A DNA stretch of 64,000 bases from Desulfovibrio piger (GTDB lineage: Bacteria; Desulfobacterota; Desulfovibrionia; Desulfovibrionales; Desulfovibrionaceae): assembly GCF_012843875.1 (NCBI RefSeq), contig NZ_JABAFY010000002.1, positions 80,448-144,447 on the forward strand. Reading direction: 5' to 3'. Positions 20,701 through 28,332 of the stretch are shown here, piece by piece. The notes below the pieces were generated by a model that had not been told where the DNA came from, made no database searches, and saw only the letters and a list, made by a program, of their open reading frames with translations. Each line of letters opens with the position of its first letter. Position 1 is the stretch's first letter. Position numbers and translations under genes: made by a program.

Positions 20701-23113
20701 TACGGCCGCGGACATCGACGGCATCGAAGCCCACGGCACCGGCACGCCCCTGGGCGACCCCATCGAATTCGGCGCCATCAGCGATGTCTACAGCGGCAGC
20801 AGGGAGGCCGATCGCCCCCTGCTGGTCTCCTCCATCAAGACGAACGTCGGCCACCTTGAGGCTGCCGCCGGTCTTGCCGGGGTCTGCCGCGTCCTCATTG
20901 CCCTGCAGGCCGCGGCCATCCCGCCGCACCTGCACCTGAAACGCCTCAATCCCGAAATCAGGACAGACGGCATCCCGGCCGCCATCCCCGTCGCCACCAC
21001 CCCGTGGCCCCGGACCCCGGGACGTCCCCGCCGGGCCGGTGTCAGCTCGTTCGGCTTTGGCGGGACCAATGTCCATGTCATCCTCGAAGAAGCTCCCCTG
21101 ACAGACGCGCCTTCCGGCACGCTCCCCGGACCTCTCCCCGTCTTGCCGCTGGCGGCCGCATCGGAAGGCCAGCTGCGGGAGCTGGCGGCAGACTACAGGG
21201 AACACCTTGCCCGGGCGCCGGAACGGGAGATGGCCGATGCCTGCCTGACCTGCGGCACCGGCCGGGCCTCCCTGCCCTGCCGTGCGGCCCTCGCGGGCCC
21301 GGATATCGTCCGGGGGCTGGAACAGCTCGCCTCGGGGATGCCCGTTCCCTTCATGGGCCATGTGCCGGACAGCGCGCCGCACCGTCCGGTGGTCTTCTTC
21401 CTCGACAGCATGGCGGGCTGCCCCGACGCTTCCCTCCCGGATGTCCCGCCGCTGGCCTCCGTCCGCACCGCACTGCTGGAGCAGCTGCCCTCCGGGACGG
21501 AGACGGATGGACAGGCAAGGGCGTTCCTGGCTCTTATGGCCACGGCCGAAGCCTGGCGCCGTATGCTCGGTGAACCTGCGGCCATCCTCTGCACACCGGC
21601 GACGGTATCTGTGGCGGCCTGCCTTGCAGGCCATCTCGACCCGGAAGACGGCCTTGCCCTGTACCGGGCCCTTGAAGGTGATGGAGCCCCCATCCCGCAG
21701 TTCAAGGTCCGCGCCTCGGAAGCCGGGACCGTCTCCATCCCCCTGTTCGATCTGGGCCGCAGCAGGCTCATCTCCGCCGCAGAAGCCCGCGATCCCGCCT
21801 TCTGGCAGGCATATGCCCCCACGACCGGAGCCCCGGAAGAAGCCCATGCCATCGCCCAGGCCCGGCGCCTTGCCCCATCCGCCGACATCCTGGCCATGCG
21901 TCCCGGCGACCTTCCCGACGGCAATACCGCAGACACGCCGCTGCTGCTCCCCGCCTTCGCTCCCGATGCCGCTGCGACGCCGCAGCATGTGGCCGCGGTG
22001 CTGGCCTGCTGCTGGACACGCGGTACAAACGTGCGCTGGGCTGCCGTCCATGCGGGCAGTGCTGCCCGGCGCATACCGTTGCCGACCTATCCTTTTGCAC
22101 GCGAGCGCTTCTGGTTCGGCGGCACGGACATGACCGGCGCCCCTGCCGCCCTGCCCGCACGCCGCTCTCCCGCCCCGCTGGAGATCCCCGACGTATCGTG
22201 CGTCATGCAGGAGACTGCGCGTGCGGACCGTCTTGACGATGCGGAGCTCCTGGCGCTGCTTTCCCATGAGGCCCGCGCCGTCCTGCGCCTGCCCGAAAAC
22301 GTCTCCCTCTCCCCTGAGACGCCCCTGGTCAGGGCCGGTTTCGATTCCCTGCTGTTCATGGAGCTGGCGCAACGCCTGAGCAGACGCCTCGGCATGACGC
22401 TGCCTCCGGCCCTGCTCATGGAAACTGCCACCCTGGCCGCCTTGCGGGAACGTCTGTGCCTGCAGGGACAGACCGCTCCCGCCCCTCAGGAGATGACGGA
22501 CATCGTTGCCCGTCCCGAAGACAGGCACCTGCCCTTCCCCCTGACGGACGTGCAGCACGCCTACTGGATCGGACGGGACGGCAGCATGACGCTGGGTGGC
22601 GTCAGTTGCAGCAATTATGTGGAAGCGGACTTCACGGGACTGGACGTCCCCCGGCTGGAAAAAGCCCTGGATGCCCTCGTCAGGCGGCATGACATGCTGC
22701 GCTGCGTCATCACGCCTGGCAGGCGGACAGGGAGTACTGGCTGCAGCGCCTGCCCTTCCTGCCCGCAGGTCCCGAGCTGCCTCTGGCACAGACGCCGCAA
22801 AGCCTCGGCACCCCCCGCTTCCATCGTCGCACGGCGATGCTGGATGCCGCACGCTGGGCCCGCCTCAAGGAAATGGGGCGCGCACAGGGGCTCACGCCCT
22901 CCGGCCTGCTGCTGGCGGCCTTCAGCCTCGTCCTTTCCCGCTGGACGGCGCAACCGCACTTCTGCCTCATGCTCACGACCTTCGACCGCCGGTACCGGCA
23001 TGAGGAAATGGGGGCCGTGGTGGGGGACTTCACCCGCCTGCTGCTGCTCGAAGTCCAAAGGGAAAAAGGCGCCACCTTCCTGGAGCACGCAACGGCTCTC
23101 GGCAGGCAGCTGA
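17741..23113 (+). CDS. Hybrid PKS/NRPS part 1: FAAL-ACP-KS-degenerate AT-ACP-Cy (frameshifted 3' end)
   Basis: Loads a fatty acid and begins the assembly line. Start at the ATG after aaaggaggg. Domains: fatty-acyl-AMP ligase 17741-19520 (YTSGSTSSPKG, PFHDMGL); ACP 19570-19800 (LGMGSATAV); KS 19843-21095 with Cys in DSACSSS, EAHGTGT and NVGHLEAA; a shortened AT region 21110-22110 without the GQG or GHSxG motifs; second ACP 22235-22455 (AGFDSLLF); start of a heterocyclisation (Cy) domain from 22520 (FPLTDVQHAYWIGRDG). At about 22718 homology leaves this frame and resumes at 22720 in another frame with roughly 360 bases of Cy domain absent. The last 130 residues to 23113 are therefore meaningless, and this gene and the next were probably one. 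Confidence 0.8.
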   Translation: MATQCPGTTCKTGDDAFVSIIDGIRKKALSHPDSPALSFLPDGKAENAELCSYSRLDMRARAIAAAIQATGQGDGRPVLLMLPPGLEFIAAFFGCLYARAIAVPMTPPGLARMARTFNRLARIVEDSGSRVFITSARLCKAVEELAERVHFADSIRIICLDETDDTLSRFWQELPLTAHTPGWLQYTSGSTSSPKGVIITHGNIMANLDSIAGHMRLRENIPTVSWLPPFHDMGLVGGILTPLHLGCLCVTMPPMAFLRQPLCWLRAVTHYRAQLTGGPNFAYDLCCDRIPEDRLRELDLSSLSVCYCGSEPIRLKTIRRFLERFSSAGLDPASFYPCYGLAENTLFTTGCWKNDGDFAVFLDKQEYAAGRIRFLQEQHADAMPLLSCGTAGRNNDVRIVDPQTCREVEEKELGEIWIRGTCVSPGYWEQPEATKTVLHAVLAGSGEGPFLRTGDMGFMSGGHLFVSGRCKEMIILNGRNFFPQDLEECVLQNVPGLEQNGAAAFGIDSDAGERLVMVFETRLPATAHEATLAAIRRSLSEEFDISPCAVVLCKRHGVPKTTSGKIQQSLCRHLYLHGELPVLAEWREEPRAGAPAWTRPPQEQDGLASREAWQNWLRDGLSARLGLSPDSVGLHTPFSSLGMGSATAVALTGELQQACGRPLPTTLFYDHADIASLASFMAGDLSDEAPLPAHCAGQQAVAIIGMACRLPGADSPEALEALLFGGKDAITRRDPAHRDGTAAPEDGDRAVWGGFLDNISAFDAALFGISPREAVEIDPQQRLLLEVSWQALERAGIAPDSLRRSRTGVFTGISSSDYENRRLQCGQSLNAYVGTGNAHSIAANRLSYFYGLEGPSMAVDSACSSSLLALHLACRSLRDGECETALACGVNILAGSEGQDIFTDAHLMAPDGRCKTFSADADGYVRAEGCVVLVLKTLERALNDQDPILGIVRGSAVNQDGRSNGLTAPSRRAQARLLREALHNAGLTAADIDGIEAHGTGTPLGDPIEFGAISDVYSGSREADRPLLVSSIKTNVGHLEAAAGLAGVCRVLIALQAAAIPPHLHLKRLNPEIRTDGIPAAIPVATTPWPRTPGRPRRAGVSSFGFGGTNVHVILEEAPLTDAPSGTLPGPLPVLPLAAASEGQLRELAADYREHLARAPEREMADACLTCGTGRASLPCRAALAGPDIVRGLEQLASGMPVPFMGHVPDSAPHRPVVFFLDSMAGCPDASLPDVPPLASVRTALLEQLPSGTETDGQARAFLALMATAEAWRRMLGEPAAILCTPATVSVAACLAGHLDPEDGLALYRALEGDGAPIPQFKVRASEAGTVSIPLFDLGRSRLISAAEARDPAFWQAYAPTTGAPEEAHAIAQARRLAPSADILAMRPGDLPDGNTADTPLLLPAFAPDAAATPQHVAAVLACCWTRGTNVRWAAVHAGSAARRIPLPTYPFARERFWFGGTDMTGAPAALPARRSPAPLEIPDVSCVMQETARADRLDDAELLALLSHEARAVLRLPENVSLSPETPLVRAGFDSLLFMELAQRLSRRLGMTLPPALLMETATLAALRERLCLQGQTAPAPQEMTDIVARPEDRHLPFPLTDVQHAYWIGRDGSMTLGGVSCSNYVEADFTGLDVPRLEKALDALVRRHDMLRCVITPGRRTGSTGCSACPSCPQVPSCLWHRRRKASAPPASIVARRCWMPHAGPASRKWGAHRGSRPPACCWRPSASSFPAGRRNRTSASCSRPSTAGTGMRKWGPWWGTSPACCCSKSKGKKAPPSWSTQRLSAGS

Positions 23114-26100
23114 TCCGGGACATGGGACACAGCCGTTTCTCCGCCGTGGACGTTCTGCGGGAACTGGCAAAGGATCACGGCGAGGACATGACGTCCTCCC
23201 GCTCCGCTGTCGTCTTCACCAGCGCCCTGCCCCTCAGCGGTGACGATCCGTTCGCCGCGGCCGACGGCCTGGGAGCGAAGCTGGCCTATGCCGTCTCCCA
23301 GACGCCGCAGGTATGGCTGGACCATCAGGTCTGCGAATACCGGGGCCAGCTCGTCTATACCTGGGATGCGGTGGAAGACCTGTTCCCCTCGGGGATGCTC
23401 GATGCCATGTTCACCGTCTACGGCGACTTCCTCACGGCCCTGTGCGAGGATGCCGCTCTCTGGCAGCAGCCTGTGCCCCTGCACCGTCTGCCCGCATCAC
23501 AGGCAGACGTCCGCCATGCGGCCAATGCCACAGAAGCGGCCATCCCGCCGCGTACGCTGTTCGCCCCCTTCCTGGACCACGCCTCCCGGGATGGAGCCCC
23601 TGCCGCCGTCATCGGCGAAGGCGTCAGCCTGTCCCGGGCCGAGGCCGAACCCATCTCCCGCCTGCTGGGGAACGGGCTGCGTTCGCGGGGCCTGCGTCCC
23701 GGCGAGATCGTGGCCGTCATGATGGAAAAGGGCTGGGAACAGGTCGTGGCCGTCATGGGCATCCTGCGGGCCGGGGGCGCCTATCTGCCCGTGTCCCCCT
23801 CCCTGCCGGACAAGCGCATCGCCTACATGTTCAAGGATGCCGGTGTCCGCTTCTGCTTCGTGCAGCCCGGCCTGGAAGCCAGGGCCGAAGCCTGCGGCAG
23901 CGAGGCCGTCCCCGTCCTCCGCGCCTTCCCGGAACAAGCGGCCCCGGCCGCGGCGCCCCTTCCGGATACGGACGTATCGCCGGAGGGCTTGGCCTATGTC
24001 ATCTATACCTCCGGCTCCACAGGCCTGCCCAAGGGGGTGATGGTCAGCCATGCCGCAGCCCACAATACCCTGGCGGACCTGGGGCAGCGTCTGGGCCTCG
24101 GGCCCCGTGACCGCGTCATCGCCCTTGCCAGCCTGTCCTTCGACCTTTCCGTGTTCGACCTTTTCGGCGTCACGGCAGCGGGCGGCGCCGTCGTCATCCC
24201 CGCTCCCGGACAGGAGAGGGATCCCGCGGCCTGGTGCCGCCTGATGCGGGAACAGGGCGTGACCGTCTGGAACAGCACCCCTTCGCTCATGCAGCTGCTG
24301 CTCGACTATCTGGACGACCACCCCGAAGACAGGCCGGAACGACTGCGCCTGGCCCTGCTCAGTGGCGACTGGATCCCCCTTGCCATGCCGGACCGCGTGC
24401 ACGCACTGTGGCCGGACATGACCGTTGCCGCCCTCGGAGGGGCCACCGAAGCCGCCATCTGGTCCAACATCCAGATCGTGGACCGTATCCCGGCAGAATG
24501 GCACAGCATCCCCTACGGCCGTCCGCTGGCCAACCAGGGATATCTTGTCCTCGACCAGGACCTGTACCCCTGCCCGGATCTTGTGGCCGGTGACCTGTAC
24601 ATCACCGGGGCGGGCCTGGCCCGCGGCTACCTCAACGATCCCTCCAAAACGGCCGCGGCCTTTTTCCGCCATCCCCGCAGCGGGCAGGCCCTGTACCGCA
24701 CGGGAGACCTGGGTCGCTACTGGCCTGACGGCACTTTGGAATTCCTCGGCCGCAAAGACAGCCAGGTCAAGATCAACGGTTTCCGCATCGAGCTGGGCGA
24801 GGTGGAACGGGCCCTGAACGCCCTCCCCGGCGTGGGCAATGCCGCCGTCATCGCCCTCAGGAGCGACAAGGGCGACAGGCTCGCCGGCTTCGTGTCTCCC
24901 GCACCGCAGGCAGTCATGCCGGCACCGTCCGATGAAAGCCCGGAAGCCCGCGAAGCCCGGTACCGGAGCATGAGGGACGCCGGCATCACCCTTGTGGATG
25001 ACGTGGAACGCCTGGCCTACAAACAGGCGGGGCACAACCTCCGCAAGGACCTCGACAGCCTGCCCCGCATCGGTCTCGCCACGGAGGACGAGGCCACCAG
25101 CCTGTCCCTGTTCTCCCGCCGCATCTCGTCGCGCCGCTTCACCGAAGCCCCCATGGAACGGGAAGCGTTCGAAAGATTGCTGGGCTGCCTGCGCGGCCTG
25201 GACATCCCCCAGTGGCCGGTGGTCAGGCACCGTTACGGCTCCGCGGGCTGGACCTATGCCGTACAGGTCTATGTCCTGGTCAGGCCCGGCAGGATCCGGG
25301 AGCTGGATGGCGGCTGCTATTATTATCATCCGCTGGAAAACGCCCTCGTCCGCATGGCCGATGCCCCTGAAGCCAATCCGGCCCTGGACCTCGACGCCAG
25401 CCCTTTCTACATCAACACGGCCCTTGCGGACTGGAAGGATGCGGAAAGACCACGCGCCGCCGGGATCAGCTCCTTCGGCATCGGCGGGTCCAACGCCCAT
25501 GCCGTCATCATGCAGGCTCCTGAAGAGCCGGTGAATTCCCGCCACCTGCCTGACGGCACGCCGGATCTTTTCGTCCTTTCGTCGCGCACCGGGACCATGC
25601 TGCGTGCCCTTGCCGGACGCATGGCCCAAGCGCTGGAGGCCCCGTCCGCCTCCCTTGCCGACATCTGCTTCACGGCCAGGGCCTCACGCAGCCGGGACAA
25701 GGTCCGGCTGGCCGTCCGCGCCACCTCGACCGGCGCGCTCCGGGAGGCTTTGCACGCCTTTGCCCGGGGCGGGATGCCCGAGGGGATGCTGCTTTCCGGA
25801 CATACGGAGGCACAGGACGTGCCCGGCGACCTCATGGATGACGGACTCCAGCGGGTGGCCCTGGCCTGCATGGCCGGTGACGACAAGGCATTGGACGCCC
25901 TCCAGGAAAAAGCCCTGCGCCTGGGCGCCCGTCGCGTCCGGCTTCCCCTGACTCCCTTCCAGCGCCGCCGCTTCTGGCCTGAAGAAGACAGCACCGGCAC
26001 GGATGGCACCGGCCGTGAAGCCGTCTCCCATCCCGTATGGCGCGAACGCTTCACAACTGCGGAAGGAAAGATCCTTTACGGGGGCCGCCTTGGCGGCAAG

Positions 26101-27579
26101 GAACTGGAACGCATGCGGGAACACCGGGTAGCGGGCAGGAGCATCGCCCCGGGCAGCCTGCTCCTCGAGCTCCTGCGCGCGGCCGCCGCCCGGGAATACG
26201 GCGCGGACTGCGGTCTCGGTCATGTGGCCCTGCTTCACCCCCTGCCGCTGGACGGGGACCGGGACGTCTTTTTCCAGCTCATCCTGGAAGGCGACAGGGA
26301 ACGGGGCGTCATGGAGCTCTTCACCTCTACCGCCCCCGAAGCGCCCGGGGCCTGGCACAGGACCGCGCGAGCCGGCATCGAAGGCCCGGTATGCTCCATG
26401 CCTGCGGCGGCACCGGCAAGCGACGAGGACATGACCGAGGACATAGCGGCCTATTATGCCGCCATGCAGGGTCTTGGCGTCTCGTACGGGCCTTCTTTCC
26501 GCCTGTTGCGGGAGATCCGCAGCGGCCGGGGCAGGGCCAGGACCCGTGTCTCCTCCGGCAACTCCAACGACGGTTGGGGCTGGGATCCCGCCCTGCTGGA
26601 CGCCTGCCTGCAGGGTGTGCTCTCCTGCATCCCCCAGCAGGACAGGGATACGGACAGGATCTTCGTCCCGGCGGGTTGCCGGCATCTGGACCTGCCGGAA
26701 CAGTGCCCCGCTGATGTGCAGGTCATGCTGGAGCTGCGGGAAAGCCCGGCCGGGGATCCCGGCGATACGGGCACGTTCCTGCTGGACGTCAGCCTTTTCG
26801 ACGGCAACGGCGAAGCCGTCGGTCGCATGGAAGGCCTGCGCATGAGTGCCCTGCCGCCTGAAAGCGTCGAGGAAGAGGCCGGTTCCCCGGAGGCCGCCCG
26901 TTACGCTGTCCGCTGGATCGAGGGGGAACAGCTCCCCGGCCGGGCCCGGCTGGACGGGCGCTGGCTCGTACTGGCAGATCCCGGCCCCCTGGCCGAGGCA
27001 CTTGCGGCGCGCCTGGAATCTGACGGCTGCCACTGCCGCGTCCTTTCCCATGCGGAACGGGACGGCCTTCCTGCGGCTCTGGATGCCCTTGCTGACGGAC
27101 AGGGCCGCCTGCATGTGGTGGATGCCTGGCCCCTGGGCGTCCCGGGCATGACTGATCCTGACGGGACCTATGACCGCAGCGTGCTGCCCCTGCTGGAGAT
27201 CGTCCGGCAGGCGCGGGCACGGGACATGGAGGCCCGCCTCGATCTCGTGATCCTCACAAGCGGGACTTTCGGCCCCGATATTGCGGCCGGCGCCCATGAA
27301 CGGCCGTTGCCCGGCCAGTCCCTCGTCTGGGGCCTCGGCCCGGTAGTGTGCATGGAGCATCCCGCCCTGCGCGTGCGCCTCATGGATCTTCAGCACCCGG
27401 AGGCCGACGATACCCTGTTCCGGGCCCTTGCCTGCGAAGACGGGGAAGACCGTCAGGCCTTGCGTGACGGCCGCCGCCTCCTGCCCCGCCTTGTAAGGGC
27501 GGACGACGGCCGGGACGACGGAGCGACAGGCCCCCGGGCCCTCGTCATGGAAGGTCCCGGTCTCGACAACCTGCGCTAG
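22837..27579 (+). CDS. Hybrid PKS/NRPS part 2: Cy C-half, A(Cys)-Ox, KS remnant, DH, KR structural part, ER start (ends at in-frame TAG)
   Basis: Homology starts at about 22720, before the first ATG. Content: C-terminal half of the Cy domain (SQTPQVWLDHQ) to 23500; adenylation domain 23560-24840 (YTSGSTGLPKG) whose binding-pocket residues read close to the cysteine code DLYNLSLIWK (FDLSVF, WNS, LLSGD, AAIWSN); first half of an FMN-dependent thiazoline oxidase 24960-25360 (RYGSAGWTYAVQVYV); then an abrupt switch at about 25370 to the last 45 residues of a KS (SPFYINTALADW, FGIGGSNAHAVI). A linker follows with no AT, then an intact-looking DH 26035-26890 (HRVAGRSIAPG, YGPSF, DPALLDACLQ) and a KR structural half. 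Ends at TAG 27577 exactly where the enoylreductase begins. PCP and most of a KS are missing. Confidence 0.75.
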   Translation: MLDAARWARLKEMGRAQGLTPSGLLLAAFSLVLSRWTAQPHFCLMLTTFDRRYRHEEMGAVVGDFTRLLLLEVQREKGATFLEHATALGRQLIRDMGHSRFSAVDVLRELAKDHGEDMTSSRSAVVFTSALPLSGDDPFAAADGLGAKLAYAVSQTPQVWLDHQVCEYRGQLVYTWDAVEDLFPSGMLDAMFTVYGDFLTALCEDAALWQQPVPLHRLPASQADVRHAANATEAAIPPRTLFAPFLDHASRDGAPAAVIGEGVSLSRAEAEPISRLLGNGLRSRGLRPGEIVAVMMEKGWEQVVAVMGILRAGGAYLPVSPSLPDKRIAYMFKDAGVRFCFVQPGLEARAEACGSEAVPVLRAFPEQAAPAAAPLPDTDVSPEGLAYVIYTSGSTGLPKGVMVSHAAAHNTLADLGQRLGLGPRDRVIALASLSFDLSVFDLFGVTAAGGAVVIPAPGQERDPAAWCRLMREQGVTVWNSTPSLMQLLLDYLDDHPEDRPERLRLALLSGDWIPLAMPDRVHALWPDMTVAALGGATEAAIWSNIQIVDRIPAEWHSIPYGRPLANQGYLVLDQDLYPCPDLVAGDLYITGAGLARGYLNDPSKTAAAFFRHPRSGQALYRTGDLGRYWPDGTLEFLGRKDSQVKINGFRIELGEVERALNALPGVGNAAVIALRSDKGDRLAGFVSPAPQAVMPAPSDESPEAREARYRSMRDAGITLVDDVERLAYKQAGHNLRKDLDSLPRIGLATEDEATSLSLFSRRISSRRFTEAPMEREAFERLLGCLRGLDIPQWPVVRHRYGSAGWTYAVQVYVLVRPGRIRELDGGCYYYHPLENALVRMADAPEANPALDLDASPFYINTALADWKDAERPRAAGISSFGIGGSNAHAVIMQAPEEPVNSRHLPDGTPDLFVLSSRTGTMLRALAGRMAQALEAPSASLADICFTARASRSRDKVRLAVRATSTGALREALHAFARGGMPEGMLLSGHTEAQDVPGDLMDDGLQRVALACMAGDDKALDALQEKALRLGARRVRLPLTPFQRRRFWPEEDSTGTDGTGREAVSHPVWRERFTTAEGKILYGGRLGGKELERMREHRVAGRSIAPGSLLLELLRAAAAREYGADCGLGHVALLHPLPLDGDRDVFFQLILEGDRERGVMELFTSTAPEAPGAWHRTARAGIEGPVCSMPAAAPASDEDMTEDIAAYYAAMQGLGVSYGPSFRLLREIRSGRGRARTRVSSGNSNDGWGWDPALLDACLQGVLSCIPQQDRDTDRIFVPAGCRHLDLPEQCPADVQVMLELRESPAGDPGDTGTFLLDVSLFDGNGEAVGRMEGLRMSALPPESVEEEAGSPEAARYAVRWIEGEQLPGRARLDGRWLVLADPGPLAEALAARLESDGCHCRVLSHAERDGLPAALDALADGQGRLHVVDAWPLGVPGMTDPDGTYDRSVLPLLEIVRQARARDMEARLDLVILTSGTFGPDIAAGAHERPLPGQSLVWGLGPVVCMEHPALRVRLMDLQHPEADDTLFRALACEDGEDRQALRDGRRLLPRLVRADDGRDDGATGPRALVMEGPGLDNLR

Positions 27580-27615
27580 CAGCCGCTGGAACGCCGCTCC
27601 CCGGAAGCGGGCGAG

Positions 27616-28332
27616 GTGGAAGTGGCCCTTGCGGCCTCAAGCCTCAACTTCCGTGACGTCATGATGGTCATGGGCATCTACCCCGGCGAAGAGACCGCCG
27701 TGGGCAGTGACGGGGCCGGTATCGTCACCGCTGTGGGTGACGGCGTCTCCGGCATCCAGGTAGGGGATCGCGTGGCGGTCAGCGCCTATGGTTGCCTGCG
27801 GACCCACATCACCCTGCCTGCCGCCATGACCTGCCCCCTGCCCGCGGACATCTCGTTCGAACAGGCCGCCGCGCTGCCCGTCGCCTACATCACGGCCTGC
27901 TACGGACTTGAGGAGCTTGCCGGCATCCGCGCCGGACAGACCGTCCTCATCCACGCGGCCTCCGGCGGCGTGGGACTCGCCACCATGGCAGTGTGCCGCA
28001 GGGCCGGTGCCCGCATCTTCGCCACGGCAGGCACCCCGGCCAAGCGGGAGCTGGTCCGATCGCTCGGGGCGGAACTGGTCATGGATTCCCGTTCCACCGC
28101 CTTCGCCCAGGAAGTCCTGGACGCCACCGGCGGCAGGGGGTGGACATCATCCTCAACTCCCTGGCCGGCGAGACGCAGGAAGCCTCCTTCACGCTGGTGG
28201 CGGACAATGGCTGCTTCGTGGAGCTGGGCAAGAGCGGTCTGCGCCAGGCGGGCGACTACCGGACCGAACGCGGCCTCATGCGCTACCGTCCTTTGGATCT
28301 GGTGGAGCTGGGACGCGACCGGCCCGACCTGA
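27616..28332 (+). pseudogene. Enoylreductase fragment of the PKS, in frame with part 2 beyond the TAG
   Basis: The frame after the TAG at 27577 continues without a gap into ER sequence (ERRSPEAGEVEVALAASSLN, then LNFRDVMMVMGIYPG, SGGVGLATMAVC), so this is the same gene as part 2, interrupted by a nonsense codon. NADPH-binding residues are present. Homology ends at ATGGRG near 28138, where one G appears to be missing from a G run; the ER continues in the next frame and the last 65 residues of this ORF are out of frame. Confidence 0.75.

Noticed and set aside
18125..22852. 1575-codon open frame on the minus strand across the FAAL-KS region
   Set aside because: Antisense shadow produced by high GC third positions; no domains, no RBS, and the plus strand has unmistakable PKS/NRPS domains.
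27577..27579. Pyrrolysine or other recoding at the in-frame TAG
   Set aside because: No pylS/pylT or flanking structure seen in the window and the position is not a known catalytic site; a nonsense mutation is simpler.
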